Shown: one piece after another, positions 9,023 to 17,667 of the stretch
Layout: every line of letters starts with the position of its first letter
How positions within the stretch are numbered: position 1 is the stretch's first letter
Source: Streptomyces sp. NBC_01214
GTDB lineage: Bacteria; Actinomycetota; Actinomycetes; Streptomycetales; Streptomycetaceae
NCBI RefSeq assembly: GCF_026340975.1
Contig: NZ_JAPEOS010000002.1
Coordinates: forward strand, 1,320,501-1,384,500
Direction: 5' to 3'
DNA length: 64,000 nucleotides
Program-made: the position numbers and the translations under genes
The notes under the pieces: generated by a model
What the model saw: only the letters and a program-made list of their open reading frames with translations
What the model was told of the DNA's origin: nothing
The model's database searches: none

Positions 9023-9058
9023 AAAAGGCCGGCTCACCAGAGGTGAACCGGCCTTTTT
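9023..9058. terminator. Bidirectional terminator between thiD and rpmB
   Basis: AAAAGGCCGGCTCACC pairs with GGTGAACCGGCCTTTTT around AGA: A-run on one side and T-run on the other, a textbook intrinsic terminator for both strands. Confidence 0.93.
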
Positions 9059-9093
9059 GGCAACCGGAAAGGGCTGCGCTACGACGGGAGGCG

Positions 9094-9279
9094 TCAGCGC
9101 GAGACCTTGCCGGCCTTGATGCACGAGGTGCAGGCGTTGAGGCGCTTCGGCGTCCCATTGACCACGGCACGGACGCGCTGGATGTTCGGGTTCCAGCGAC
9201 GCGAGGTGCGGCGGTGCGAGTGGGAGATGTTGTTGCCGAAGCTCGGCCCCTTGGCGCAAACGTCGCAGTTGGCAGCCAC
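9094..9279 (-). CDS. rpmB: 50S ribosomal protein L28 (zinc-ribbon form)
   Basis: A 61-residue L28: CDVCAKGPSFGNNISHSHRR, then RRWNPNIQRVRAVVNGTPKR and CTSCIKAGKVSR. Two CxxC pairs (Cys5/Cys8 and near residues 50/53) make this the zinc-binding C+ form; many actinomycetes also keep a zinc-free paralogue elsewhere, induced under zinc starvation by Zur. Transcribed alone on the minus strand and ended by the hairpin at 9023-9058. Divergent from the DAK-domain gene, sharing a 240-base promoter region. Confidence 0.97.
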   Translation of the reverse strand: MAANCDVCAKGPSFGNNISHSHRRTSRRWNPNIQRVRAVVNGTPKRLNACTSCIKAGKVSR

Positions 9280-9519
9280 AGGTCACTCCAAGACTTCAGA
9301 TGCAATTACAGTGAAACCGGCGCACCGGATTCAGAGGTCTGAAGTGGTTTGCCGGGGGAATGGCCCGACTCTCGCCGGGCAACCGGAGCAGCATACAACG
9401 ACTGCGTCCGTCCAAGAAAACTACCATGGCCGCCGCTGCCCCCGCCCCGCGGTCCCGAAGCACGGGCGGTCCTTCGTTACCCTGCGGTGAACCCTGGCCC
9501 GCACGAGGAGGAACGCCCG

Positions 9520-11190
9520 GTGCCGCACGAGCCGCAGCCGCAGTCCCCTGACGAGCTCGACGCCGAAGCGGTGCGCACCTGGAGCTCGCTGGCCCTGGCC
9601 GCCCTGGGCCGGGCCCGCGAGGACATCGACGCGATCAACGTCTACCCGGTCGCCGACGCCGACACCGGCACCAACCTCTACCTCACCGCCGAATCGGCCG
9701 ACCGCGGCCTCGCCGAGGCCTTCCCCGAGGTGACCGACGGCACAGGGCGGACCTCCCTGGCCGAGGCCGTACGGGCCTGGGCGCACGGAGCCCTGGTGGG
9801 CGCCCGCGGGAACTCCGGGACGATCCTGGCGCAGCTGCTGCGCGGAGTGGCCGACGTACTCGGCGACGAGCCCGCCGAACCGGCGGGACAGGCCGGACGG
9901 GGCCCCGGCGGGCTGCTGGCCCGCGCGCTCACCCGGGCCGCGGAGGAGGCGTACGCGGCCGTCGCGCACCCGGTGGAGGGCACCATGCTCACCGTCGCCG
10001 GCGCCGCCGCCCGGGCCGGCGAGGCGGCCGGAGCCGCCGCCGGGACCGCGACAGAGGTGGCCCGGGCCGCCTACGACGGGGCCCGCGCCGCCCTCGCCGA
10101 GACCCCCGGGCAGCTCGCCGCGCTGGGGCGGGCGGGAGTGGTCGACGCCGGGGGCTGCGGGCTGGTCGTCGTCTTCGGCGCCCTGTGGCAGGCCCTGTCC
10201 GGCCAGGAACCGGCCGCCGAACCGGTACGCGGCCGCGCGGTGCCCGTCCCGCCGTCGTCGGACCCCTGCGCGCAGGAGGAGGACGGGCCCGCGTACGAGG
10301 TGATCTACCTGCTGGAGGCCTCCGAAGCGGCCGTCGGCGAACTGCGCGAACGCCTCGACGGACTCGGCGACTCCCTGGTCGTGGTCGGCGGCGACGGACT
10401 GTGGAACGTCCACGTCCACGTCGACGACCCCGGCGCGGCCGTGGAGGCCGGAGTCGTGGCCGGACGGCCCTACCGGATACGGATCACCCACTTCGGGGAC
10501 GAGCGCCGCCGGGCACGGGGCGAGCGCGCCCAGCGGGCCGTGGTCGCCGTCGTCCCCGGCGAGGGACTGGCCGGGCTGTGCGGGGAGGCGGGAGCGACCA
10601 CCGTCCTCGTACGCCCCGGGGAGCCGCCGGCCGTGGCCGAACTGCTCGACGCCGTTCGCCGGGCCCACGCCCGCGAGGTGGTGCTGCTGCCGGGCGGCGC
10701 CGAACTGCGCGCCGCCGCGGCCGCGGCGGCCGAACAGGCCCGCGCCGAGGGCGTACGGGTGGCCGTGATCCCCACCCGGTCCGCGGTCCAGGGCCTGGCC
10801 GCCCTCGCCGTGCACGACCCGGAGGGCAGCTTCGACGAGGACGTGGTCGCCATGACGGCGGCCGCCGGCGCCACCCGGTACGGGGAACTGGCGTTCGCCG
10901 AACGGCAGTCCTTCACCTCGGCCGGCATCTGCCAGGCCGGCGACGTGCTCGGCCTCATCGACGGGGACGTCGCGGTGATCGGCTCGGGCCTGGCCGAGAC
11001 CGCCGAAGCCGTCCTGGACCGGATGCTGGGCTCCGGCGGCGAACTCGTCACCCTGGTCCTGGGACCCGACGTACCGGACGCCGTCGCCGAGCGCCTGGAG
11101 GCCTACGTCCAGCAAGGCCACCTCGCCGTGGACACCGTCACCTACCGGGGCGGCCGGTACTCGGCGCCGCTCCTCATCGGGGTGGAATAA
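9520..11190 (+). CDS. DAK-domain / FakA-like fatty acid kinase catalytic subunit
   Basis: A 556-residue two-domain protein: an N-terminal DhaL-type domain (INVYPVADADTGTNLYLTAE with the metal-binding aspartates; GALVGARGNSGTILAQLLRG; HPVEGTMLTVAGAAA; GVVDAGGCGLVVVFGAL) and a C-terminal DAK1-like/DegV-partner domain ending in VDTVTYRGGRYSAPLLIGVE. Related proteins phosphorylate exogenous fatty acids bound to FakB (FakA) and are conserved next to recG. The GTG at 9520 is chosen because GAGGAGG lies eight bases before it; another GTG at 9487 lacks a ribosome site. No FakB gene is nearby. Substrate is inferred from the family only. Confidence 0.88.
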   Translation: MPHEPQPQSPDELDAEAVRTWSSLALAALGRAREDIDAINVYPVADADTGTNLYLTAESADRGLAEAFPEVTDGTGRTSLAEAVRAWAHGALVGARGNSGTILAQLLRGVADVLGDEPAEPAGQAGRGPGGLLARALTRAAEEAYAAVAHPVEGTMLTVAGAAARAGEAAGAAAGTATEVARAAYDGARAALAETPGQLAALGRAGVVDAGGCGLVVVFGALWQALSGQEPAAEPVRGRAVPVPPSSDPCAQEEDGPAYEVIYLLEASEAAVGELRERLDGLGDSLVVVGGDGLWNVHVHVDDPGAAVEAGVVAGRPYRIRITHFGDERRRARGERAQRAVVAVVPGEGLAGLCGEAGATTVLVRPGEPPAVAELLDAVRRAHAREVVLLPGGAELRAAAAAAAEQARAEGVRVAVIPTRSAVQGLAALAVHDPEGSFDEDVVAMTAAAGATRYGELAFAERQSFTSAGICQAGDVLGLIDGDVAVIGSGLAETAEAVLDRMLGSGGELVTLVLGPDVPDAVAERLEAYVQQGHLAVDTVTYRGGRYSAPLLIGVE

Positions 11191-11216
11191 CGGGCTTGTC
11201 AGCGCCATGGTGTGCA

Positions 11217-13409
11217 ATGGAACACGTGCCCGCGCTCGACGAAGACCTCAAGAAGACGCTCGGTCCCGCCACCGCCAAGGTGCTGGCCGAGCAGCTCGGC
11301 CTGCACACGGCCCTGGACCTGCTCCACCACTACCCGCGGCGGTACGCCGAGCGCGGTGAGCTGACCTCGCTGGCCGAGCTCGCCGACCAGATCGACGAGC
11401 ACGTGACCGTTGTCGCGCAGGTCGCCGACGCCCGGATCCTGACCTTCAACGGGGGCCGGGGCAAGCGTCTGGAGGTGACCATCACCGACGGCAGCGGCCG
11501 CCTCCAGCTGGTCTTCTTCGGCGCCGGGGTCCACAAGCCGCACAAGGACCTGCTGCCGGGGACCCGCGCCATGTTCGCGGGCAAGGTCGGCATGTTCAAC
11601 CGCAAGCTCCAGCTCTCCCACCCCGCCTACGAGCCGCTGGGCGCGGACGCCTCGGACCGGGACGCCGCGACCGCCTTCGCCAACCAGCTCATCCCGATCT
11701 ACCCCGCCTGCGCGAAGATGGAGTCCTGGAAGATCGCCAAGTGCGTGGACGCGGTGCTGCCGAGCGCCCAGGACGCCGTGGACCCGCTGCCGCCCGCCCT
11801 GCGCGAGGGCCGCGCACTGGTCCCGCTCACCGAGGCCCTGCTGAAGATCCACCGCCCGGGCACCAAGGCCGACATCGAGGACGCCCGCCAGCGCCTGAAG
11901 TGGGACGAGGCCTTCGTCCTCCAGGTCGCCCTGGCCCGCCGCCGGCACGCCGACTCCCAACTCCCGGCCGTCCCGCGCCGCCCGCTCCCCGGCGGCCTGC
12001 TCGACTCCTTCGACGCGAAACTGCCCTTCACCCTCACCCAGGGCCAGCAGACCGTCTCGAAGGAGATCTTCGACGACCTGGCCACCGAACACCCCATGCA
12101 CCGCCTCCTCCAGGGAGAGGTCGGCTCGGGCAAGACCCTGGTCGCGCTGCGGGCGATGCTCGCCGTCGTGGACAGCGGCGGGCAGGCGGCCATGCTCGCG
12201 CCCACCGAGGTGCTCGCCCAGCAGCACCACCGCTCCATCACCGAGATGATGGGCGAGCTCGCCGAGGGGGGCATACTCGGCGGCTCCGACCAGGGCACCA
12301 AGGTGGTGCTGCTCACCGGCTCCATGGGGATGCCCGCGCGCCGCCAGGCCCTGCTCGACCTGGTCACCGGTGAGGCCGGGATCGTGATCGGCACGCACGC
12401 GCTGATCGAGGACAAGGTGCAGTTCCACGACCTCGGCCTGGTCGTCGTGGACGAGCAGCACCGTTTCGGGGTGGAGCAGCGCGACGCGCTGCGGTCCAAG
12501 GGCAAGCAGCCCCCGCACCTGCTGGTGATGACGGCGACCCCGATCCCGCGCACGGTCGCCATGACCGTCTTCGGCGACCTGGAGACCTCCGTCCTCGACC
12601 AGCTGCCGGCCGGGCGCTCCCCGATCGCCACCCACGTGGTGCCCTCGAAGGACAAGCCGCACTTCCTCGCGCGGGCCTGGGAACGGGTCCGCGAGGAGGT
12701 TGAGAAGGGGCACCAGGCGTACGTGGTCTGCCCCCGCATCGGGGACGGCGAGGACGATCCCAAGAAGAAGTCCGCCGAGGACGACGGCGACAAGAGGCCG
12801 CCCCTCGCGGTCGTGGAGATCGCCGAGCAGCTCACGCGCGGACCGCTGGCGGGACTGGCCGTCGAGGTGCTGCACGGCCGGATGGACCCCGCCGACAAGG
12901 ACGACGTCATGCGCCGGTTCGCCGCCGGCGAGGTCAAGGTGCTGGTCGCCACCACCGTCATCGAGGTCGGGGTGAACGTCCCCAACTCCACGGTCATGGT
13001 GATCATGGACGCGGACCGGTTCGGCGTCTCCCAGCTCCACCAGCTCCGCGGCCGCGTCGGCCGGGGCTCCGCGCCCGGTCTGTGCCTGCTGGTCAGCGAA
13101 ATGCACGAGGCCAGCCCCGCCCGGTCCCGGCTGGCCGCCGTCGCCGCCACCCTCGACGGCTTCGAACTCTCCCGGATCGACCTGGAACAGCGCCGCGAGG
13201 GCGATGTGCTCGGTCAGGCCCAGTCCGGAGTCCGCTCGTCGCTGCGCATGCTCGCCGTCATCGAGGACGAGGAGGTCATCGCCCAGGCGCGGGAGGAGGC
13301 CACCCGCGTCGTCGCCGAGGACCCCGCGCTGGAACACCTGCCGGGTCTGCGGACCGCACTGGACGCCCTGCTGGACACCGAGCGCGAGCAGTACCTGGAG
13401 AAGGGTTGA
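11217..13409 (+). CDS. recG: ATP-dependent DNA helicase RecG
   Basis: Branch-migrating helicase that regresses stalled forks and processes Holliday junctions; 730 residues. N-terminal wedge/OB domain (about residues 1-200), then SF2 helicase motifs: Walker A GEVGSGKTLVALRAML, APTEVLAQQHH, GTHALIEDKVQFHDLGLVVV with DEQHRFGVEQR (DEQH box), MTATPIPRTVAMT, and motif VI QLRGRVGRGSAPGLCLL. An insertion (GEDDPKKKSAEDDGDKRPP) lies in the second helicase domain. Start ATG 11217 or GTG 11226 three codons later; the ribosome site does not decide. Head-to-tail after the DAK gene with 26 bases between. Confidence 0.97.
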   Translation: MEHVPALDEDLKKTLGPATAKVLAEQLGLHTALDLLHHYPRRYAERGELTSLAELADQIDEHVTVVAQVADARILTFNGGRGKRLEVTITDGSGRLQLVFFGAGVHKPHKDLLPGTRAMFAGKVGMFNRKLQLSHPAYEPLGADASDRDAATAFANQLIPIYPACAKMESWKIAKCVDAVLPSAQDAVDPLPPALREGRALVPLTEALLKIHRPGTKADIEDARQRLKWDEAFVLQVALARRRHADSQLPAVPRRPLPGGLLDSFDAKLPFTLTQGQQTVSKEIFDDLATEHPMHRLLQGEVGSGKTLVALRAMLAVVDSGGQAAMLAPTEVLAQQHHRSITEMMGELAEGGILGGSDQGTKVVLLTGSMGMPARRQALLDLVTGEAGIVIGTHALIEDKVQFHDLGLVVVDEQHRFGVEQRDALRSKGKQPPHLLVMTATPIPRTVAMTVFGDLETSVLDQLPAGRSPIATHVVPSKDKPHFLARAWERVREEVEKGHQAYVVCPRIGDGEDDPKKKSAEDDGDKRPPLAVVEIAEQLTRGPLAGLAVEVLHGRMDPADKDDVMRRFAAGEVKVLVATTVIEVGVNVPNSTVMVIMDADRFGVSQLHQLRGRVGRGSAPGLCLLVSEMHEASPARSRLAAVAATLDGFELSRIDLEQRREGDVLGQAQSGVRSSLRMLAVIEDEEVIAQAREEATRVVAEDPALEHLPGLRTALDALLDTEREQYLEKG

Positions 13410-13482
13410 GCGGCACGACCTATCGTTGGAGTGCCGCGGCAGCGCCGGGGCATGCCCCTACCGCCGTACCGAAGGACCCCAG

Positions 13483-14061
13483 ATGACCCGCGTGATCGCC
13501 GGCAGCGCCGGCGGGCGACGGCTGGCCGTGCCCCCCGGCACCGGCACCCGGCCGACCTCGGACCGGATGCGCGAAGGCCTCTTCTCGACCTGGGAGTCGC
13601 TGCACGGCGTCGAAGGGGCCCGGGTGCTCGACCTGTACGGCGGCTCCGGCGCCGTCGGCCTGGAATCCCTTTCCCGGGGCGCGGCCCACACCCTGCTCGT
13701 CGAGGCCGACGCCAAGGCCGCCAAGGCGATCCGGGACAACATCCGGACGCTGGGCCTGCCCGGCGCGGAATTCCGCGCGGGCAAGGCCGAACAGATCGTG
13801 GCGGCCCGGGCCGCGGGGGACCCGTACGACATCGTCTTCCTGGATCCGCCGTACGCCGTGGACAGCGCGGAACTGCGGGAGATCCTCCTCACACTCCGGT
13901 CCAATGGCTGGATCACGGACGATGCGCTCGTCACCGTGGAGCGCAGTACCAGGAGCGGCGCCTTCCCGTGGCCCGAGGGCTTCGAGCCGCTCCGGTCGCG
14001 CAAGTACGGCGAGGGCACCCTTTGGTACGGCCGCGCCGCCTTCACCAGCGAAGAATCATGA
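13483..14061 (+). CDS. rsmD: 16S rRNA (guanine966-N2)-methyltransferase
   Basis: SAM-dependent methyltransferase acting on 16S rRNA G966; 192 residues. N-terminus MTRVIAGSAGGRRLAVPPGT followed by RPTSDRMREGLFSTW, SAM-binding VLDLYGGSGAVGLESLSRGA, and the catalytic FLDPPYAVDS. Its stop overlaps an ATG that could initiate coaD (ATGA). The rsmD-coaD pairing is conserved across bacteria. Confidence 0.96.
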   Translation: MTRVIAGSAGGRRLAVPPGTGTRPTSDRMREGLFSTWESLHGVEGARVLDLYGGSGAVGLESLSRGAAHTLLVEADAKAAKAIRDNIRTLGLPGAEFRAGKAEQIVAARAAGDPYDIVFLDPPYAVDSAELREILLTLRSNGWITDDALVTVERSTRSGAFPWPEGFEPLRSRKYGEGTLWYGRAAFTSEES

Positions 14062-14075
14062 ACGAGGGAGTTCAG

Positions 14076-14555
14076 TTGCGACGCGCCGTCTGTCCGGGGT
14101 CCTTCGACCCCATCACCAACGGACACCTCGACATCATCGGACGCGCCTCCAGGCTCTACGACGTCGTACACGTCGCCGTGATGATCAACCCGTCGAAGCA
14201 GGGCCTGTTCACCGTCGAAGAGCGGCTCGAGCTGATCCGCGAGGCGACGGCCGACTACGGCAACATCGAGGTCGAGGCCTTCCACGGGCTGCTCGTCGAC
14301 TTCTGCAAGCAGCGGGACATCCCGGCCATCGTCAAGGGCCTGCGCGCGGTCAGCGACTTCGACTACGAGCTCCAGATGGCCCAGATGAACATGGGCCTGT
14401 CGGGCGTCGAGACGCTGTTCGTCCCGACCAACCCCACCTACAGCTTCCTGTCCTCCACGCTGGTCAAGGAGGTCGCGGCCTGGGGCGGCGACGTCGCCCA
14501 CCTGCTGCCGGCGAACGTCCACGCGGCGCTCCGGGAGCGACTGCGCAACCGCTGA
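14076..14555 (+). CDS. coaD: Phosphopantetheine adenylyltransferase
   Basis: Catalyses the penultimate step of coenzyme A synthesis; 159 residues. Nucleotidyltransferase motifs CPGSFDPITNGHLDII (HxGH type) and YSFLSSTLVKEVAAWGGDV, with VKGLRAVSDFDYELQMAQMN between. I place the start at TTG 14076, seven bases after GAGGGAG, which yields the usual LRRAVCPGSFDP N-terminus. ATG 14058, overlapping the rsmD stop, would add six residues and is the alternative. Confidence 0.96.
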   Translation: MRRAVCPGSFDPITNGHLDIIGRASRLYDVVHVAVMINPSKQGLFTVEERLELIREATADYGNIEVEAFHGLLVDFCKQRDIPAIVKGLRAVSDFDYELQMAQMNMGLSGVETLFVPTNPTYSFLSSTLVKEVAAWGGDVAHLLPANVHAALRERLRNR

Positions 14556-14557
14556 CC

Positions 14558-14576
14558 GCCTGACGGAGCGTCAGGC
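14558..14576 (+). terminator. Short hairpin after coaD
   Basis: GCCTGACG-GAG-CGTCAGGC directly after the coaD stop, without a T-run. Possibly a weak terminator or processing site. Confidence 0.4.
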
Positions 14577-14658
14577 AGTGTCGGGGGCCCACCCGGTGGC
14601 CGTACAGTCGTCCCGTCCGTCTCAGGAACCGCCTGAGGCCGAGAGAGTGCGAGCCCCC

Positions 14659-15726
14659 ATGGACGTGCAGAAGAAGCTCGACGAGATCGTCGCGGCCGTC
14701 GGCGGCGCCCGGTCCATGCCCATGTCGGCCTCCTGCGTGATCAACCGCGCCGAGCTCCTGGAGCAGCTCGAAGAGGTGCGCCAGGCGCTGCCCGGCTCGC
14801 TCGCGCAGGCTCAGGAGCTCATCGGCGGCCGCGAGCAGATGGTCGAGGAGGCCCGCCGGGAGGCGGAGCGGATCATCGACGCGGCCCACAACCAGCGCGG
14901 TTCGCTGATCTCCGACACCGAGATCGCGCGGCGCTCCCAGGCCGAGGCGGACCGGATCCTGGAGGAAGCCCGCCGGGAGGCAGAGGAGATCCGGGCCGAG
15001 GCCGACGACTACGTCGACAGCAAGCTCGCGAACTTCGAGGTCGTGCTGACCAAGACCATCGGTTCGGTGGACCGGGGCCGGGAGAAGCTCCTGGGCCGCG
15101 GCCCGGGTCTGGACGAGCACGGCTACCCGGACATGGACGCGCCCGAGCGCAGCCACGACCCCGAGACGCAGCGGCAGCAGGCGGACGCCTACGTGGACAC
15201 CAAGCTGGCGACCTTCGAGGCGGTGCTCTCCAAGACCCTGGAAGCCGTGGGCCGCGGCCGCCAGAAGCTCCTGGGCCGGGTCCCGACGGACGACCTGGGC
15301 GTGCACATGGCCGCCCAGGACGCGGCGGGCGGACAGCAGTCCCGCTCGGCGAGCGACTCGGACTTCCTGGCGGGCCTGGCGGAGCCGGAGCCGCTGCACC
15401 CGCAGGCGCCGATCCCGGCGCAGGCGGAGCCCGTGTACGACACGTACGGCTACCCGCAGCCCGCCCAGCCCGCCGCCCAGCAACAGGACGCCTACTCCTA
15501 CCAGGACCCGTACGGCGGCTACCAGCAGCAGCCGGACCCGTACTCCATGGCGGGCGGCGGCTCCACCGGGGCGGCCTACGCCGCGCACTACGACGCGCAG
15601 CAGCCCGACCCCTATGCCGCGTACCAGCAGCCGCAGGCCCAGCAGCCCTCGCTCGACGAGACCAGCCTCTTCGACACGAGCATGATCAACCTGGACCAGC
15701 TGCGCCAGTACGAACAGGGTCGCTAG
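14659..15726 (+). CDS. DivIVA/ATP-synthase-b-like coiled-coil protein, Gln/Tyr/Pro-rich tail
   Basis: A 355-residue protein conserved in Streptomyces at this locus and often annotated as a cell-division initiation protein. Residues 1-45 contain MDVQKKLDEIVAAVGGARSM and VINRAELLEQLEEV. Residues about 60-215 form a long charged coiled coil (ARREAERIIDAAHNQRGSLI, EADRILEEARREAEEIRAEA) with two related segments (YVDSKLANFEVVLTKTI and YVDTKLATFEAVLSKTL), suggesting internal duplication. Residues about 260-340 are disordered and rich in Gln, Pro and Tyr. No membrane segment. Start ATG 14659; GTG 14647 is an alternative. Role in polar growth or division is plausible but not shown here. Confidence 0.85.
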   Translation: MDVQKKLDEIVAAVGGARSMPMSASCVINRAELLEQLEEVRQALPGSLAQAQELIGGREQMVEEARREAERIIDAAHNQRGSLISDTEIARRSQAEADRILEEARREAEEIRAEADDYVDSKLANFEVVLTKTIGSVDRGREKLLGRGPGLDEHGYPDMDAPERSHDPETQRQQADAYVDTKLATFEAVLSKTLEAVGRGRQKLLGRVPTDDLGVHMAAQDAAGGQQSRSASDSDFLAGLAEPEPLHPQAPIPAQAEPVYDTYGYPQPAQPAAQQQDAYSYQDPYGGYQQQPDPYSMAGGGSTGAAYAAHYDAQQPDPYAAYQQPQAQQPSLDETSLFDTSMINLDQLRQYEQGR

Positions 15727-15733
15727 GACCGGA

Positions 15734-15763
15734 TTGGGCGCTGGGCGCCGCTGCGGGTATCCT
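15734..15763 (+). promoter_or_regulatory. Candidate promoter of the yceD-rpmF-rnc-mutM cluster
   Basis: TTGGGC (15734-15739), 18-base spacer, TATCCT (15758-15763), about 75 bases before the YceD-like gene. Plausible SigA-type promoter, by inspection only. Confidence 0.45.
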
Positions 15764-15837
15764 GGCTGTTCGGTCGCGCGTATGCACCGCGATCCATGCT
15801 GCCCTAGTGCGGCGGAATCTTTGATCTTCAGCGATCT

Positions 15838-16506
15838 GTGAAAGCAGGAACGGCCCTGAATACCCGCCTCGACCACCGCAACCCCCTCGTGTTCGACACG
15901 CACGAGCTGGGCCGGCGTCCTGGTGCCATGCAGCGGCTGTCCCGTGAGATCGCGGCACCGGCGGACTTCGGTCTCGTCGGCGTCATCGGAGTGCCGGAAG
16001 GCGCCCCGGTGAAGCTCAACCTCCGCCTGGAGTCGGTCATGGAAGGGGTGCTCGTCACAGGCACCGCCCGTGCGTCGGCCGTAGGGGAGTGCGTAAGGTG
16101 TCTGGAGTCCGTCGAGCGCGAGCTCAAGGCGGACTTCCAGGAGATGTTCTCGTACCCTGACGCCGACGACCGGAGCCGCTCCAAGGCGGAACCGGCCGAC
16201 GACGCCGAGGACGACGAGGACACGCTCTTCCTCGAGGACGGTTTGTTCGACCTCGAACCCGTGCTGCGGGATGTGGTGGTGCTCGCACTGCCCATGCAGC
16301 CGGTGTGCCGGGAGGACTGTCTCGGACTGTGCCCCGATTGCGGGCTCAGCCTGAACGACGACCCGGACCACCACCATGACGCCGTCGACATCCGTTGGGC
16401 GGCATTGCAAGGACTCGTCGTGACCGATCAGGACGGCGAGAAGGACAACATGAGCGGCACTGCCTCTGACGGAGTTCAGGGCGCCGCCGAGAAGCAGGAG
16501 AAGTAG
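15838..16506 (+). CDS. YceD/DUF177 family protein
   Basis: A 222-residue member of the DUF177 family, which is encoded next to rpmF in most bacteria and in E. coli and plants is linked to 23S rRNA accumulation. Cysteine pairs are seen at GECVRCLESVE (about residue 85) and CREDCLGLCPDCGLSLNDD (about residues 160-180), a probable zinc site. An acidic stretch (DDAEDDEDTLFLEDGLFDLE) lies between them. GTG 15838 is used; a later start near ALNTRLDHRNPLV is possible. Two bases separate it from rpmF. Confidence 0.9.
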   Translation: MKAGTALNTRLDHRNPLVFDTHELGRRPGAMQRLSREIAAPADFGLVGVIGVPEGAPVKLNLRLESVMEGVLVTGTARASAVGECVRCLESVERELKADFQEMFSYPDADDRSRSKAEPADDAEDDEDTLFLEDGLFDLEPVLRDVVVLALPMQPVCREDCLGLCPDCGLSLNDDPDHHHDAVDIRWAALQGLVVTDQDGEKDNMSGTASDGVQGAAEKQEK

Positions 16507-16508
16507 CC

Positions 16509-16682
16509 GTGGCTGTTCCGAAGCGGAAGATGTCGCGCAGCAACACGCGCCACCGCCGGTCGCAGTGGAAGGCTGCGGTCCCCACCCTGGTTTCGTGCGA
16601 GCGTTGCCAGGAGCCGAAGCTCCAGCACATTGCGTGCCCGAGCTGCGGCACCTACAACAAGCGCCAGGTCCTCGAGGTCTGA
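16509..16682 (+). CDS. rpmF: 50S ribosomal protein L32 (zinc form)
   Basis: A 57-residue ribosomal protein starting with GTG: AVPKRKMSRSNTRHRRSQWK, then CERCQEPKLQHIACPSCGTY. The CxxC…CxxC arrangement is the zinc-binding (C+) L32. It follows the YceD-like gene by two bases and precedes rnc, the standard yceD-rpmF-rnc arrangement. Confidence 0.97.
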   Translation: MAVPKRKMSRSNTRHRRSQWKAAVPTLVSCERCQEPKLQHIACPSCGTYNKRQVLEV

Positions 16683-16701
16683 GCGGCTGGTGAGAGGCGC
16701 A

Positions 16702-17550
16702 ATGTCTGAGCTGTCCAACGCTGAGAAGCAGGCAGACAGTAACAACGCGGCCTCGTCCCACACGCTTCTGGAAGGGCGGCTCGGGTATCAACTCGAGTCC
16801 GCCCTTCTGGTGCGTGCGCTGACCCACCGCTCGTACGCGTACGAGAACGGCGGTCTGCCCACCAACGAACGCCTGGAGTTCCTCGGGGACTCCGTGCTGG
16901 GCCTGGTGGTCACGGACACGCTGTACACGACCCACCCGGATCTCCCCGAAGGCCAGCTGGCCAAGCTTCGGGCCGCGGTGGTCAACTCGCGTGCACTGGC
17001 GGAGGTCGGACGCGGCCTCGAACTCGGCTCCTTCATCCGGCTCGGCCGGGGCGAAGAGGGCACGGGAGGCCGGGACAAGGCCTCCATCCTCGCCGACACC
17101 CTTGAAGCGGTGATCGGCGCGGTCTATCTCGATCAGGGCCTCGACGCGGCCTCGGAGCTGGTTCACCGGCTCTTCGACCCGCTCATCGAGAAGTCCTCGA
17201 ACCTCGGGGCCGGCCTGGACTGGAAGACCAGTCTCCAGGAACTCACGGCGGCCGAAGGCCTTGGCGTGCCCGAGTACCTGGTCTCCGAGACCGGTCCGGA
17301 CCACGAGAAGACCTTCACTGCTGCCGCCCGCGTCGGTGGTGTCTCGTACGGCACCGGCACCGGCCGCAGCAAGAAGGAAGCGGAACAGCAGGCCGCGGAG
17401 TCCGCATGGCGCGGGATCCGTGCCGCCGCGGACGAGCGGACCGCCGCCGCGGCAGCCGCCGCGACCGCCGGTCCGGCCGGGGTCCCGGCTTCGGCCGGGA
17501 ACGAGAACGGCGGGGTGCCGACGCCCGCCGACTCGGCGCCGGACGCCTGA
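16702..17550 (+). CDS. rnc: Ribonuclease III
   Basis: Double-strand-specific endoribonuclease, known in S. coelicolor as AbsB, a global regulator of antibiotic production and rRNA processing. 282 residues. RNase III signature NERLEFLGDSVLGLVV (about residues 50-65), the catalytic DTLEAVIGAVYLDQG, then a dsRNA-binding domain (DWKTSLQELTAAEGLGVPEY … GRSKKEAEQQAAESAW). The last about 40 residues are a low-complexity Ala/Gly/Pro tail absent from many RNase III proteins. ATG 16702 preceded by GAGAGGCG is chosen over GTG 16690. It lies 19 bases after rpmF and is followed by a terminator-like hairpin before mutM. Confidence 0.97.
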   Translation: MSELSNAEKQADSNNAASSHTLLEGRLGYQLESALLVRALTHRSYAYENGGLPTNERLEFLGDSVLGLVVTDTLYTTHPDLPEGQLAKLRAAVVNSRALAEVGRGLELGSFIRLGRGEEGTGGRDKASILADTLEAVIGAVYLDQGLDAASELVHRLFDPLIEKSSNLGAGLDWKTSLQELTAAEGLGVPEYLVSETGPDHEKTFTAAARVGGVSYGTGTGRSKKEAEQQAAESAWRGIRAAADERTAAAAAAATAGPAGVPASAGNENGGVPTPADSAPDA

Positions 17551-17567
17551 CCCTTCCTTCGGGACGT

Positions 17568-17602
17568 GACCGCCCGCTCCTGCCTCGCAGGGGCGGGCGG
17601 TC
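17568..17602 (+). terminator. Hairpin after rnc
   Basis: GACCGCCCGCTCCTGC pairs with GCAGGGGCGGGCGGTC (one G·T) around CTC, then GTCGTTTC. Likely reduces read-through from rnc into mutM. Confidence 0.75.
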
Positions 17603-17667
17603 GTCGTTTCCGGGCGGGCCGGTACGCTCGCCGGGAGCATCAGATCCACTCCCACCGGAGGTGCCCC

